From Candidatus Faecicola pullistercoris (GTDB lineage Bacteria > Bacillota > Clostridia > Christensenellales > CAG-917), in the NCBI GenBank assembly GCA_018714105.1, contig DVNW01000024.1, positions 1-64,000 of the forward strand: a stretch of DNA of 64,000 nucleotides. Direction: 5' to 3'. Positions 19,124 through 27,895 of the stretch are shown one piece after another. The notes under the pieces were generated by a model. That model did no database searches, was not told the origin of the DNA, and was given only the letters and a program-made list of their open reading frames with translations. The translations under genes were made by a program, and so were the position numbers. The first letter of the stretch is position 1. Each line of letters starts with the position of its first letter.

Positions 19124-20458
19124 ATGGAACGGAATAAAAAACAACGCGTAATAATATGGATAACGGCATTCGTATTTGTGCTGACGGTTACCGGGCTGTC
19201 GGTATGGATTGCCGCCGAGCGCAAAAAGAACCAAAGTTACGGTTCCACGCTTGAGGGCAGATACCAACAGGCTTATTACGAGCTGATAACGCAGACCAAC
19301 GATATGGAAATCAAAATGGCCAAACTTGCCGTAAGTCAGTCGTCGGACACCAGACGCCGGCTTTTTTACGAAATATGGAAAGGTTGCGAAGTATGCGGCA
19401 GCTGTTTTTCCACGCTGTCCGCAAAAGACGGAAGCGTAAACGAAGCCGCCGACTTTATCAACAAAACGGGCGACTATTGTTTCTATTTGGCCGTGCGTGC
19501 CGACGAGGAAGAGGTAGTCGACAAGGCGCTTCCTACGCTTGAAACAATGCGCCGGATACTAAAAAAACTGGGCGAAGAACTGGCCGAAGTTCAAACGGCA
19601 ATAAGCGACGGCTGGTTGTTTCTTGACAATCTAGGCGGCGAAAACGACATTTTATCCGACGCTTTTAACAATTTAAGCGGCGATTCGGTAGAATATCCTC
19701 AACTTATATACGACGGGCCTTTCAGCGACGCCTTAAAGGACAAGGAGGCGCTTTATCTGAAAGGCAAGGCCGAAATATCCGGCGAACAGGCAAAAAGCGC
19801 GATAAACTCCCTGTTGCAAGGCTATACGGTGGAAAACGTAACCGATCTCGGGGAATGGCAAACAGATCTCGACACTTTTAATTTCAGCGTTAAGGTAAAG
19901 GAACTCGCTTCCGAGATAACCGTTCAGATTACCCGTTACGGAGGCGTTCCGCTGTCGCTGAGCTCGCACCGCGAAGTTACCGATCCCTCGCTGTCGGGCG
20001 AGGAATGTGCCGAACTGGGCAGGCAGTATCTCGAAAAGATAGGTTTCGAGGGCATGGAGGCCGTGTGGATATCCGACGTAAACAGCAACGTATACGTCAA
20101 TTACGCGCCCGTGAAGAACGGCGTCATATATTATCCCGACCTGATAAAATTAAAAATGGCAACGGACAACGGCCAGATTCTGGGTATGGAGGCAAACAAC
20201 TATATTTACAATCATACCGAAAGAGAATTTCCCGATCCCGTACTGACCGAGGCTCAGGCGAAGGAGTTCGTAAGTCCGTCGCTCAGTCCCGAGGGCGGCA
20301 GGCTGACGCTGATACCCAAGGGCGAAAAAGAGCTGCTGTGCTACGAGTTCACGGGCAACCTCGAAGGGGAATATTACGTCTATATCGACGCCGTAACGGG
20401 TAACGAGGCCAATATTCTGTACGTTATAGAAACCGATAACGGGCAACTTATCATGTAG
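19124..20458 (+). CDS. ypeB: Germination protein YpeB
   Basis: Directly downstream of sleB; N-terminal TM and C-terminal PepSY-like segments (YLEKIGFEGMEAVWIS, YEFTGNLEGEYYVYIDAVTGNEANIL). Confidence 0.88.
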   Translation: MERNKKQRVIIWITAFVFVLTVTGLSVWIAAERKKNQSYGSTLEGRYQQAYYELITQTNDMEIKMAKLAVSQSSDTRRRLFYEIWKGCEVCGSCFSTLSAKDGSVNEAADFINKTGDYCFYLAVRADEEEVVDKALPTLETMRRILKKLGEELAEVQTAISDGWLFLDNLGGENDILSDAFNNLSGDSVEYPQLIYDGPFSDALKDKEALYLKGKAEISGEQAKSAINSLLQGYTVENVTDLGEWQTDLDTFNFSVKVKELASEITVQITRYGGVPLSLSSHREVTDPSLSGEECAELGRQYLEKIGFEGMEAVWISDVNSNVYVNYAPVKNGVIYYPDLIKLKMATDNGQILGMEANNYIYNHTEREFPDPVLTEAQAKEFVSPSLSPEGGRLTLIPKGEKELLCYEFTGNLEGEYYVYIDAVTGNEANILYVIETDNGQLIM

Positions 20459-20532
20459 CGGTTGAAAAAAGAAAGAAAGGATAGTATAATATAAAGGCGG
20501 CCTGAAAGGTCGCTTTTATAAAGGAGGAAAAC

Positions 20533-21426
20533 ATGTACGACGTAATAATTATAGGCGGCGGTCCCGCAGGCATGTCGGCGGCGATTTACGCAGGTCGCGG
20601 CGGCAAGAAGACGGCGGTAATCGAGGGCGAAGTTTACGGCGGTCAGATAGCGCTCACGCACGAGCTTGAAAACTATCCGGGCATAAAAAAGATAAACGGC
20701 TTCGATTTAGGTATGATACTTGCCGAGCAGGCGCAGTCGTTCGGGGCGGAGATAATAGCGGACAGAGTGGTCGAAATAGAGGCCGCGGGAGATATAAAAC
20801 GTGTAAAATGCGCGGCAACAGGCACACTCGAGGGTCGCACTCTCATATTATGTATGGGCGCCGCCGCCAGGATGCTGGGTGCCGAGGGCGAAAAGGAAAA
20901 CGTCGGACGGGGAGTATCGTACTGCGCCACGTGCGACGGCAATTTTTATAAAGGCAAGGAAGTAGTCGTGGTCGGCGGCGGAAACACGGCGCTGGAAGAG
21001 GCTGTTTATCTTTCGGGTATAGCGGCAAAAGTAACGCTTATTCACCGCAGAAAGGGATTCCGCGCGGACGCCGCCTCGTTAAAGAGAGCGCAAACCGCGG
21101 GCGTAAACTTCCTGCTCGAACGCACCGTAAAAAGAATAGAAAAGGCCGAAAAAGGGCTTACGCTCACGCTGGACGACGGCCGAATAATCAATACCGACGG
21201 GCTTTTCGTGGCCATAGGCAGAAATCCCGATACCGCCGTGCTGCAAGGAAGCGGCATAGAGCTTGACGAGGCGGGATATATAATCACGGACAGGGATATG
21301 CGTACATCTGTAGGGGGAGTGTACGCGGCCGGCGACGTAACGGCCAAAAAGCTTAGGCAGGCGGTAACTGCTGCGGCTGACGGCGCTATAGCGGGAAGCA
21401 TGGCCGTGGAATATCTGGAAAAATAA
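20533..21426 (+). CDS. trxB: Thioredoxin-disulfide reductase
   Basis: IIGGGPAGMSAAIYAGR, CATCDGNFYKGKEVVVVGGGNTALEEA, VYAAGDVTAKKLRQAVTAAADGAIAG. Confidence 0.94.
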   Translation: MYDVIIIGGGPAGMSAAIYAGRGGKKTAVIEGEVYGGQIALTHELENYPGIKKINGFDLGMILAEQAQSFGAEIIADRVVEIEAAGDIKRVKCAATGTLEGRTLILCMGAAARMLGAEGEKENVGRGVSYCATCDGNFYKGKEVVVVGGGNTALEEAVYLSGIAAKVTLIHRRKGFRADAASLKRAQTAGVNFLLERTVKRIEKAEKGLTLTLDDGRIINTDGLFVAIGRNPDTAVLQGSGIELDEAGYIITDRDMRTSVGGVYAAGDVTAKKLRQAVTAAADGAIAGSMAVEYLEK

Positions 21427-21434
21427 CAAAACGT

Positions 21435-21459
21435 CCCCCTTCACAGGGGGTGTTTTTTT
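21435..21459 (+). terminator. Terminator-like hairpin overlapping the next RBS/start
   Basis: CCCCCT-tcac-AGGGGG followed by a 7-T run. Confidence 0.65.
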
Positions 21460-22687
21460 GTCCTGCGGGGAAATAGTATCGGGAATCAACTCAAATCAAA
21501 GCGAGAATTACGTACGGGCCTTGGGTAATGCGCTTACGGGCACGGGCCTCAGATATTTCGTGATAGGCCGGGACGGGCGAGAAAGCGGCGGACGGCTTGC
21601 CGAATATCTTGCCGAGGGAATATACACCGGCGGAGGAAAGGTAATCAATGCGGGCATATTTCCCGAGGGCGGAATAAATCATATAGGCAGCCTTTACGAA
21701 AGTGGCGCGGGAATAACTATAAGCGGCGGCGAGGGCGACAAGACCGTAAACGGAATAAGGATAACCGTGGGCGGCAGGAGACCGGACAGGGCCTTCGAGC
21801 GGGAGCTGTATTCCCAGCTTAAAAAGGGATTGTCCGTGCGTTCCGGCGGAAAGATTCTTTCCGCTGAAAACAGCATAAACAGATACTTAAAGTTTGTAAA
21901 ACACAAAGTAAACTTTGATTTTTGCAATTCAGAGATTGTTTTCGATTGCGGTCACGGCAGTATGCAGAAAATAATAGGGCCGCTGTGCGCCGAGCTTAAT
22001 ATAAAGCCCGGGCTGCTGGCGGCGGATTACGAGCCCGACCTCGTCAACGAATACAGCGGCATGCAGTTTCCCGAGTATATCGAGGGCAACGCGTTTTCGG
22101 ATGCGGGCATATCGTTCAGCCAGGCGGGCGACGGTTTTGCCGCGCTTGACGGTGGAAGAGTGGCGGGAGCCGACGTCGTGGCTTACCGTCTTTCTGTAAG
22201 GGACGGAGGAGACACGGTAATCACAGAGGGAATTAACGGAGCGTTGAAGGCGCGGCTGGACGAAGAAAACAGGGGTTGTTTCGTGGTAGAGGAAAACCGT
22301 CTGGTAATGGAACGCGCATTCGAAGTCAGAAAGGCCGCGCTCGCCGTAAGCGAAAGCGGACTTGTGTTGCAAAGAGAGGGCGACGCGGTTACCGCGGCGC
22401 TGTGTTATCTTGCGGAGGCCGCCAAAGGGCCTTGCGAATACCGCCCGTTCGCCAGACGGAGTCTTATTCTCGAAAACACGCAGGCGGCGGGGTTGGGAGA
22501 GGAGTTTTTCGCGTGCCTGAAACGAATCAGCGGTCTGCTGAAAGGAATGGGCAGACTTCTGCTGTTCGAGGACAGGACTCTGCGACGGGTAAAGATAATA
22601 GCCGAGTCCTCGTCCGAATTCACCGCAGTTGCCGCCGTGAAAGAGATAGAGAGGACCTTTCCCGAAAAATTTTTTAAAAAATTTTAA
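21458..22687 (+). CDS. Degenerate phosphohexomutase (PMM/PGM/GlmM superfamily) lacking active-site motifs
   Basis: Collinear with the superfamily (VIGRDGRESGGRLAEYLAEGI; GAGITISGGEGDKTVNGIRI; IVFDCGHGSMQ) but TASHNP-type Ser and DGDADR are not conserved. Confidence 0.75.
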   Translation: MSCGEIVSGINSNQSENYVRALGNALTGTGLRYFVIGRDGRESGGRLAEYLAEGIYTGGGKVINAGIFPEGGINHIGSLYESGAGITISGGEGDKTVNGIRITVGGRRPDRAFERELYSQLKKGLSVRSGGKILSAENSINRYLKFVKHKVNFDFCNSEIVFDCGHGSMQKIIGPLCAELNIKPGLLAADYEPDLVNEYSGMQFPEYIEGNAFSDAGISFSQAGDGFAALDGGRVAGADVVAYRLSVRDGGDTVITEGINGALKARLDEENRGCFVVEENRLVMERAFEVRKAALAVSESGLVLQREGDAVTAALCYLAEAAKGPCEYRPFARRSLILENTQAAGLGEEFFACLKRISGLLKGMGRLLLFEDRTLRRVKIIAESSSEFTAVAAVKEIERTFPEKFFKKF

Positions 22688-22705
22688 AAAACATTGTAAA
22701 AACAG

Positions 22706-22734
22706 TTGACAAACTTTAAGTTGTCATATATAAT
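22706..22734 (+). promoter_or_regulatory. Perfect-consensus sigma-70 promoter TTGACA-N17-TATAAT
   Basis: Hexamers at 22706-22711 and 22729-22734. Confidence 0.8.
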
Positions 22735-22784
22735 GCAGGTGATTTAAAAAACAGCTCATAATTTTCCCCCTTATCATATAATTG

Positions 22785-22830
22785 GCAAACGGTTCGGATA
22801 TTCCGAGCCGTTTTGCTTTTGCTTCGCTTT
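22785..22830 (+). terminator. Hairpin with T-rich tail (possible terminator/attenuator)
   Basis: gcaaacggttcgga-tat-tccgagccgttttgc then tttt gcttcgctttt. Confidence 0.5.
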
Positions 22831-23033
22831 TACGGGCGACTATGCTTTTGTCAAAAAAAGGCAAAAACCTGCAAGAGTTTTCCCGTTGCCCTCACGTTGT
22901 TAAAATAATATTAAAAAACCGCATTATATTAGTTGCGGTAAAATTAAAAATTTAGTATAATCTCAATATAGTATTTCCGATTTATATTATTATAGATTAT
23001 ATACTATATTATCACGTAAGACGGCAGGCGGAC

Positions 23034-23606
23034 ATGCAGCTTCTCGAACAGACCATTTTGAAATACGGCAAGGTTTATGCGGGCGACGTTTTAAAGGTGG
23101 ACAGTTTTCTGAACCATCAGGTGGACGTAGCCCTTTTAAATAAAATGGGGGCCGAACTCGCCGGGCGGTTCGCAGGCGAGGGCATCACCAAGGTTCTCAC
23201 GCTGGAAGCGTCAGGCATAGCCGTCGCCATAATGGCGGCGCTTTCTCTCGGCGTAAAGATGGTATTTGCCAAAAAGGCCAAGACGTCCAATTCGTCGTCC
23301 GACGTATACACTGGGCGCGTGCACAGTTATACGCGCGGCAAGGATTTCGAGATAGTGGTATCCAAGGAATATCTCGGCAAGGACGACAACGTGCTTATCG
23401 TAGACGATTTTCTGGCGACGGGCAGCGCGCTGTACGGCATGATTGACATAATAAACCAGGCCGGGGCGCGGCTCAAAGGCGTAGGTATAGCCATAGAAAA
23501 GGGCTATCAGGGCGGCGGAGACAAGCTCCGCGGCGAAGGCGTGAGGGTTGAATCGCTCGCGATAATCGATAAAATGAGCGAGGACGGCATCGTATTTCGC
23601 GGTTAA
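23034..23606 (+). CDS. xpt: Xanthine phosphoribosyltransferase
   Basis: MQLLEQTILKYGKVYAGDVLKVDSFLNHQVDV, NVLIVDDFLATGSAL. Confidence 0.95.
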   Translation: MQLLEQTILKYGKVYAGDVLKVDSFLNHQVDVALLNKMGAELAGRFAGEGITKVLTLEASGIAVAIMAALSLGVKMVFAKKAKTSNSSSDVYTGRVHSYTRGKDFEIVVSKEYLGKDDNVLIVDDFLATGSALYGMIDIINQAGARLKGVGIAIEKGYQGGGDKLRGEGVRVESLAIIDKMSEDGIVFRG

Positions 23607-23646
23607 AGGAAAAAAGCCGAAAGGCTAAAAATATACGGAGGTACCT

Positions 23647-24873
23647 ATGAAGAAAAAGATCCTGATACTTGTGCTTGTAGTAGCGCTTGTAGCATCGATG
23701 GCGGTTGCTTTTGCCGGTTGCAACAAAGATAAGGACCGGTTTACGTTCGGTCTTATCTGTTTGCACGACGAAAACAGCACGTATGACAAAAACTTTATCG
23801 ATGCGGCCAAGGCCGTAGCCGAGGAGCTTAACGTCAAACTCGTTATCAAAACCAATATTGAAGAAAGCAGTGCTTGTTACGATGCTGCGGTTGACCTGGT
23901 AGACCAGGGCGCGGACGTAATATTCGCCGACAGTTTCGGTCATGAAGATCACATGATAAGAGCTGCTAAAGAGTTTGCCGACGTACAGTTTGCGCACGCG
24001 ACGGGTACCAAGGCTCACACCGAAGAATTAGCCAACTACCACAATGCGTTCGCTTCCATTTACGAAGGCCGCTATCTTGCGGGCGTAGCCGCGGGCATGA
24101 AACTGCTTGAAATGTATCCCGACGCAACTGCTTACAAAATGGGCTACGTAGGCGCTTTCCCCTATGCCGAAGTAGTATCCGGTTACACCTCGTTCTACCT
24201 TGGCGCAAAATCCGTTATGCCGGCAGGCAAGAGCATCACCATGGAAGTACAATATACCAGCAGCTGGTATGATCCCGATAAAGAAGGTACCGCCGCACTC
24301 GCACTTATAAACAACGGCGCGCAACTCATCAGTCAGCATGCCGACAGCATGGGCGCTCCCAACGTATGCGAAGAAAAAGGTATTCCCAACGTTACTTACA
24401 ATATCAGCACGAAAGCTACCTGTGAAGATACCTATCTTATCGGCAGCAAAATCAACTGGGCTCCTTACTTCAAGTATTTGATTGAAAAGACGCAAAAAGG
24501 CGAAGCTGTGGAAAAAGACTGGACCGGCACTCTTACCAATGACGCCGTACAGGTTCTCGAATTCGGCGCAGGCGTTTCCGACGCTATAAAGAATGCTGTA
24601 GCCGAAGCTAAAGCCGAAATTCTCAGCGGCGAACGCAAAGTATTCGATACCGCCACTTTCACCGTAACCAAAACCGACAGCCTCAACACTGCTGCCACGG
24701 TAGATGCAACCGGTAAACTTACCGCTTACCAGGCGGACGTACACACCGATCCCAACTTCCAGATCATTCCCGATACTCAGGTTGTCGAAAACGGAATTTT
24801 CATGGAATCCAAATTCCGTTCGGCTCCTTACTTCGATGTACGCATTGACGGTATTACCGAAATCAACAACTAA
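23647..24873 (+). CDS. BMP-family ABC transporter substrate-binding lipoprotein
   Basis: Lipobox AFAGC; GADVIFADSFGHEDHM, YLAGVAAGMKL, GYVGAFPYAEVVSGYTSFYLGAKSV. Confidence 0.9.
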   Translation: MKKKILILVLVVALVASMAVAFAGCNKDKDRFTFGLICLHDENSTYDKNFIDAAKAVAEELNVKLVIKTNIEESSACYDAAVDLVDQGADVIFADSFGHEDHMIRAAKEFADVQFAHATGTKAHTEELANYHNAFASIYEGRYLAGVAAGMKLLEMYPDATAYKMGYVGAFPYAEVVSGYTSFYLGAKSVMPAGKSITMEVQYTSSWYDPDKEGTAALALINNGAQLISQHADSMGAPNVCEEKGIPNVTYNISTKATCEDTYLIGSKINWAPYFKYLIEKTQKGEAVEKDWTGTLTNDAVQVLEFGAGVSDAIKNAVAEAKAEILSGERKVFDTATFTVTKTDSLNTAATVDATGKLTAYQADVHTDPNFQIIPDTQVVENGIFMESKFRSAPYFDVRIDGITEINN

Positions 24874-24894
24874 TAACAGATAACAGCGGTAACA

Positions 24895-24914
24895 GGCGGA
24901 GCAAAAGCTCCGCC
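24895..24914 (+). other. Intergenic stem-loop between SBP and ATPase genes
   Basis: Perfect GGCGGAGC-aaaa-GCTCCGCC. Confidence 0.6.
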
Positions 24915-24978
24915 TTATCCGCTTTATTTAACCGATAGTCTGACTTTTATTACAGGCAATTCTACACGGAGGAAACGA

Positions 24979-26721
24979 ATGGCAAAACCAATCGCTGTCC
25001 AATTAAAAGGAATTTCCAAGTTTTTCGGCGACGTAGTGGCCAATAAAGAAGTGAATCTTACCGTATACCGCGGCGAGATTCTTTCCGTACTCGGCGAAAA
25101 CGGTTGCGGAAAAACCACTCTTATGAATATGCTGGCGGGCATTTATTATCCCGACGCCGGCCAGATTTATGTAGACGGCGAACCCGTGGTAATACGTTCG
25201 CCCAGGGACGCGTATAAGCACAGAATAGGAATGGTGCACCAGCATTTCAAACTGGTTGATGTCTTTTCGGCTACGGATAATATAATACTCGGCGAAAAAG
25301 GGCCGGAATATTCAATATCCGAAAGGTGGAAAGAATATAAAAAACAAGCCAAACGGCCGCAGTTTGTGATAGACGCGGAGGATACGTCCGCTCCCGTCAA
25401 AGCGATTGACGGCACAAGCACGTTAAAAGGGCGGGCAAAGCTGTTTTTCAAGCTGGCCGGAGTTCCTTTTGAAAAACTCAAAATAAAAGGGCGTTTCAAC
25501 TGGCTTTCGTCCGATCGCGGTGCGGGAGTAAAGGATATAGCGTCCAGATACGGATTCGAAATCGATTTAAACAAGAAAATATACGATATGTCTGTCAGCG
25601 AAAAGCAGACTGTCGAAATCATAAAAGTACTTTACAGAGGAGCGGACATTCTTATCCTCGACGAACCCACGGCCGTACTTACGCCTCAGGAAACGCGCAA
25701 CCTTTTCAAGGTTATCAAAAAGATGCGTGCCGACGGCAAATCCATCATAATAATTACGCATAAACTCAACGAAGTTATGGAGGTAAGCGACCGCGTTGCC
25801 GTACTCAGAAGGGGCGAACACGTGGCCACGGTCAACACTGCCGAAACCACCATAAGCGAGCTTACCGAAATGATGGTAGGACGCAAAACCGATCTTAACA
25901 TACACAGAGCCGTCCCCGTCAACGTACAGAAGCGACTCGAAGTCAAGAACCTGTCGCTTACCAACGCCGAAGGCGTTAACGTGCTTAAAGATATATCGTT
26001 TGAAGCGAATTCGGGCGAGATTCTGGGCATAGCGGGCATAGCGGGCAGCGGTCAGCGCGAGCTTCTGGAAACCATAGCGGGGCTGATACGTCCCGATACG
26101 GGCAGCATAAACTACAACAATCCCAAGACGGGCAAAAACGAAAATCTGGTGCGTAAAACGCCCTCTCAGATACGCGAACTCGGCGTAAGGCTGTCATTCG
26201 TTCCCGAGGACAGACTCGGCATGGGCCTTGTAGGCAATATGGATATTATAGACAACATGATGCTCAGAAGCTACAAGCGCGGAAAAATGCCCTTCCTGGA
26301 CAGGAAAAATCCCAAAAAACTGGCCGATACCATAATACACGACCTCGAAGTGGTAACTCCGAGCTCTCACACTCCCGTAAGACGGCTTTCGGGCGGCAAC
26401 ATACAGAAGGTTCTCGTCGGGCGCGAAATAGCCTCGGCTCCCACCGTGCTGATGGCGGCCTATCCCGTAAGAGGCCTCGACATCAACAGTTCTTACACTA
26501 TATACAATTTGCTTAATAACCAAAAGGAGAACGGCGTAGCCGTAATATTCGTAGGCGAGGACCTCGACGTGCTTTTGGAACTTTGCGACAGAATCATAGT
26601 AATTTGCGCCGGTAAAGTCACCGGCATTGTAGACGGCAGAAGCATCACAAAAGAAGAAATCGGTTTGTTGATGACCGATTCAGCAGCGACGCCTGCCGGA
26701 AAGGAGGAAAAGCATGCATAA
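24979..26721 (+). CDS. ABC transporter ATP-binding protein, double NBD (BMP/nucleoside type)
   Basis: GENGCGKTTLMNMLAGIYYPD, DEPTAVLTPQE, second domain LSGGNIQKVLVGREI, PVRGLD. Confidence 0.93.
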   Translation: MAKPIAVQLKGISKFFGDVVANKEVNLTVYRGEILSVLGENGCGKTTLMNMLAGIYYPDAGQIYVDGEPVVIRSPRDAYKHRIGMVHQHFKLVDVFSATDNIILGEKGPEYSISERWKEYKKQAKRPQFVIDAEDTSAPVKAIDGTSTLKGRAKLFFKLAGVPFEKLKIKGRFNWLSSDRGAGVKDIASRYGFEIDLNKKIYDMSVSEKQTVEIIKVLYRGADILILDEPTAVLTPQETRNLFKVIKKMRADGKSIIIITHKLNEVMEVSDRVAVLRRGEHVATVNTAETTISELTEMMVGRKTDLNIHRAVPVNVQKRLEVKNLSLTNAEGVNVLKDISFEANSGEILGIAGIAGSGQRELLETIAGLIRPDTGSINYNNPKTGKNENLVRKTPSQIRELGVRLSFVPEDRLGMGLVGNMDIIDNMMLRSYKRGKMPFLDRKNPKKLADTIIHDLEVVTPSSHTPVRRLSGGNIQKVLVGREIASAPTVLMAAYPVRGLDINSSYTIYNLLNNQKENGVAVIFVGEDLDVLLELCDRIIVICAGKVTGIVDGRSITKEEIGLLMTDSAATPAGKEEKHA

Positions 26722-27895
26722 CGGCAGTAAACAGCGCGAACCCTTCTTCCACATCGCGAAACGGACGAATTTGCAGCCGTGGAAAGCATTTGCTATAAGA
26801 GCGGCAGCCGTTGTAGCGGCGTTGCTCGTAAGTTCCGTGGTCAGCAGCATAATAACGGACGGAGAAGGAATAGGAGAGTTTTTTGCAAATTTATTCGACG
26901 GCGTATTCGGTACCGAGCGCAGAATACTCAACCTCTTCCAGAACACCGCCATCTTATTGTGTCTTGCTCTTGCGGTTACTTTTGCGTTTAAAATGAAATT
27001 CTGGAATATCGGCGCCGAAGGCCAGACACTCGCAGGCGGCCTTGCCTGTGTGGCATGCATACAGTATATGGGCGGCAAGGTACCGGAAGGCATCCTGATA
27101 TTGATAATGGCCGTATGCAGTGTGGCTGCAAGTATTATATGGGCGGTCATACCCGCTATATTCAAAGCGAAATGGAACACTAACGAAACGCTGTTCACGC
27201 TGATGATGAACTATATAGCAATGCAGCTGGTAGCATGTTGCATATTCGTATGGGTGCCCAGCGGTTCGGGCGTGCTGGGCGTACTCAATCACGGGCATTT
27301 TCCCCAAATCGGCGGATATAATTATATACTTAACATAATAATAGTGGCGCTACTTACGGTTTTATCGTATATTTATTTCCGTTACAGCAAGCACGGATAC
27401 GAGCTGTCCGTAGTCGGCGAAAGCGAAAATACGGCCAAATACATAGGCATAAACGTCAAAAAAGTTATAATACGCACAATGATAATATCGGGTGCGTTCT
27501 GCGGAATAGCAGGTTTATTGCTTGTTGCGGGAACCGATCACTCGCTCAACACAAACACTGTTGCCGGAAGAGGTTTTACGGGGATACTCGTAGCCTGGCT
27601 GGGTAAATTCAATCCTTTCTTCATGTGCGGCACCGCGATGTTATACGTTTTTATCGATCAGGGTGCAAGGCAGGTAGCCACGGCGTTCGGAATGGGAGGG
27701 TCTTTCTCGTCCTTGATTACGGGAATATTCTTCTTTTTCGTAATCGGGTGCGAGTTTTTCGTCAACTACAAGGTAAAGTTTTCAAGTTCCCGCAAATTCA
27801 GGATACGACAAAACGGCACACAATTTCCGCAAGGAGGCGTTCCGGCTGCTCAGGAGACCGAATCCGCAGAAAAAGTTAAGGAGGTAAACGCCTGA
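26714..27895 (+). CDS. ABC transporter permease (nucleoside/BMP type)
   Basis: FWNIGAEGQTLAGGL, NETLFTLMMNYIA, TVAGRGFTGILVAWLGKFNP. Confidence 0.92.
   Translation: MHNGSKQREPFFHIAKRTNLQPWKAFAIRAAAVVAALLVSSVVSSIITDGEGIGEFFANLFDGVFGTERRILNLFQNTAILLCLALAVTFAFKMKFWNIGAEGQTLAGGLACVACIQYMGGKVPEGILILIMAVCSVAASIIWAVIPAIFKAKWNTNETLFTLMMNYIAMQLVACCIFVWVPSGSGVLGVLNHGHFPQIGGYNYILNIIIVALLTVLSYIYFRYSKHGYELSVVGESENTAKYIGINVKKVIIRTMIISGAFCGIAGLLLVAGTDHSLNTNTVAGRGFTGILVAWLGKFNPFFMCGTAMLYVFIDQGARQVATAFGMGGSFSSLITGIFFFFVIGCEFFVNYKVKFSSSRKFRIRQNGTQFPQGGVPAAQETESAEKVKEVNA

Noticed and set aside
22775-22850. Possible purine riboswitch before xpt (CATATAAT ... GACTATG)
   Set aside because: The conserved J2/3 TTTCTACC and a matching P1/P3 arrangement are absent; only two short look-alike strings are present.
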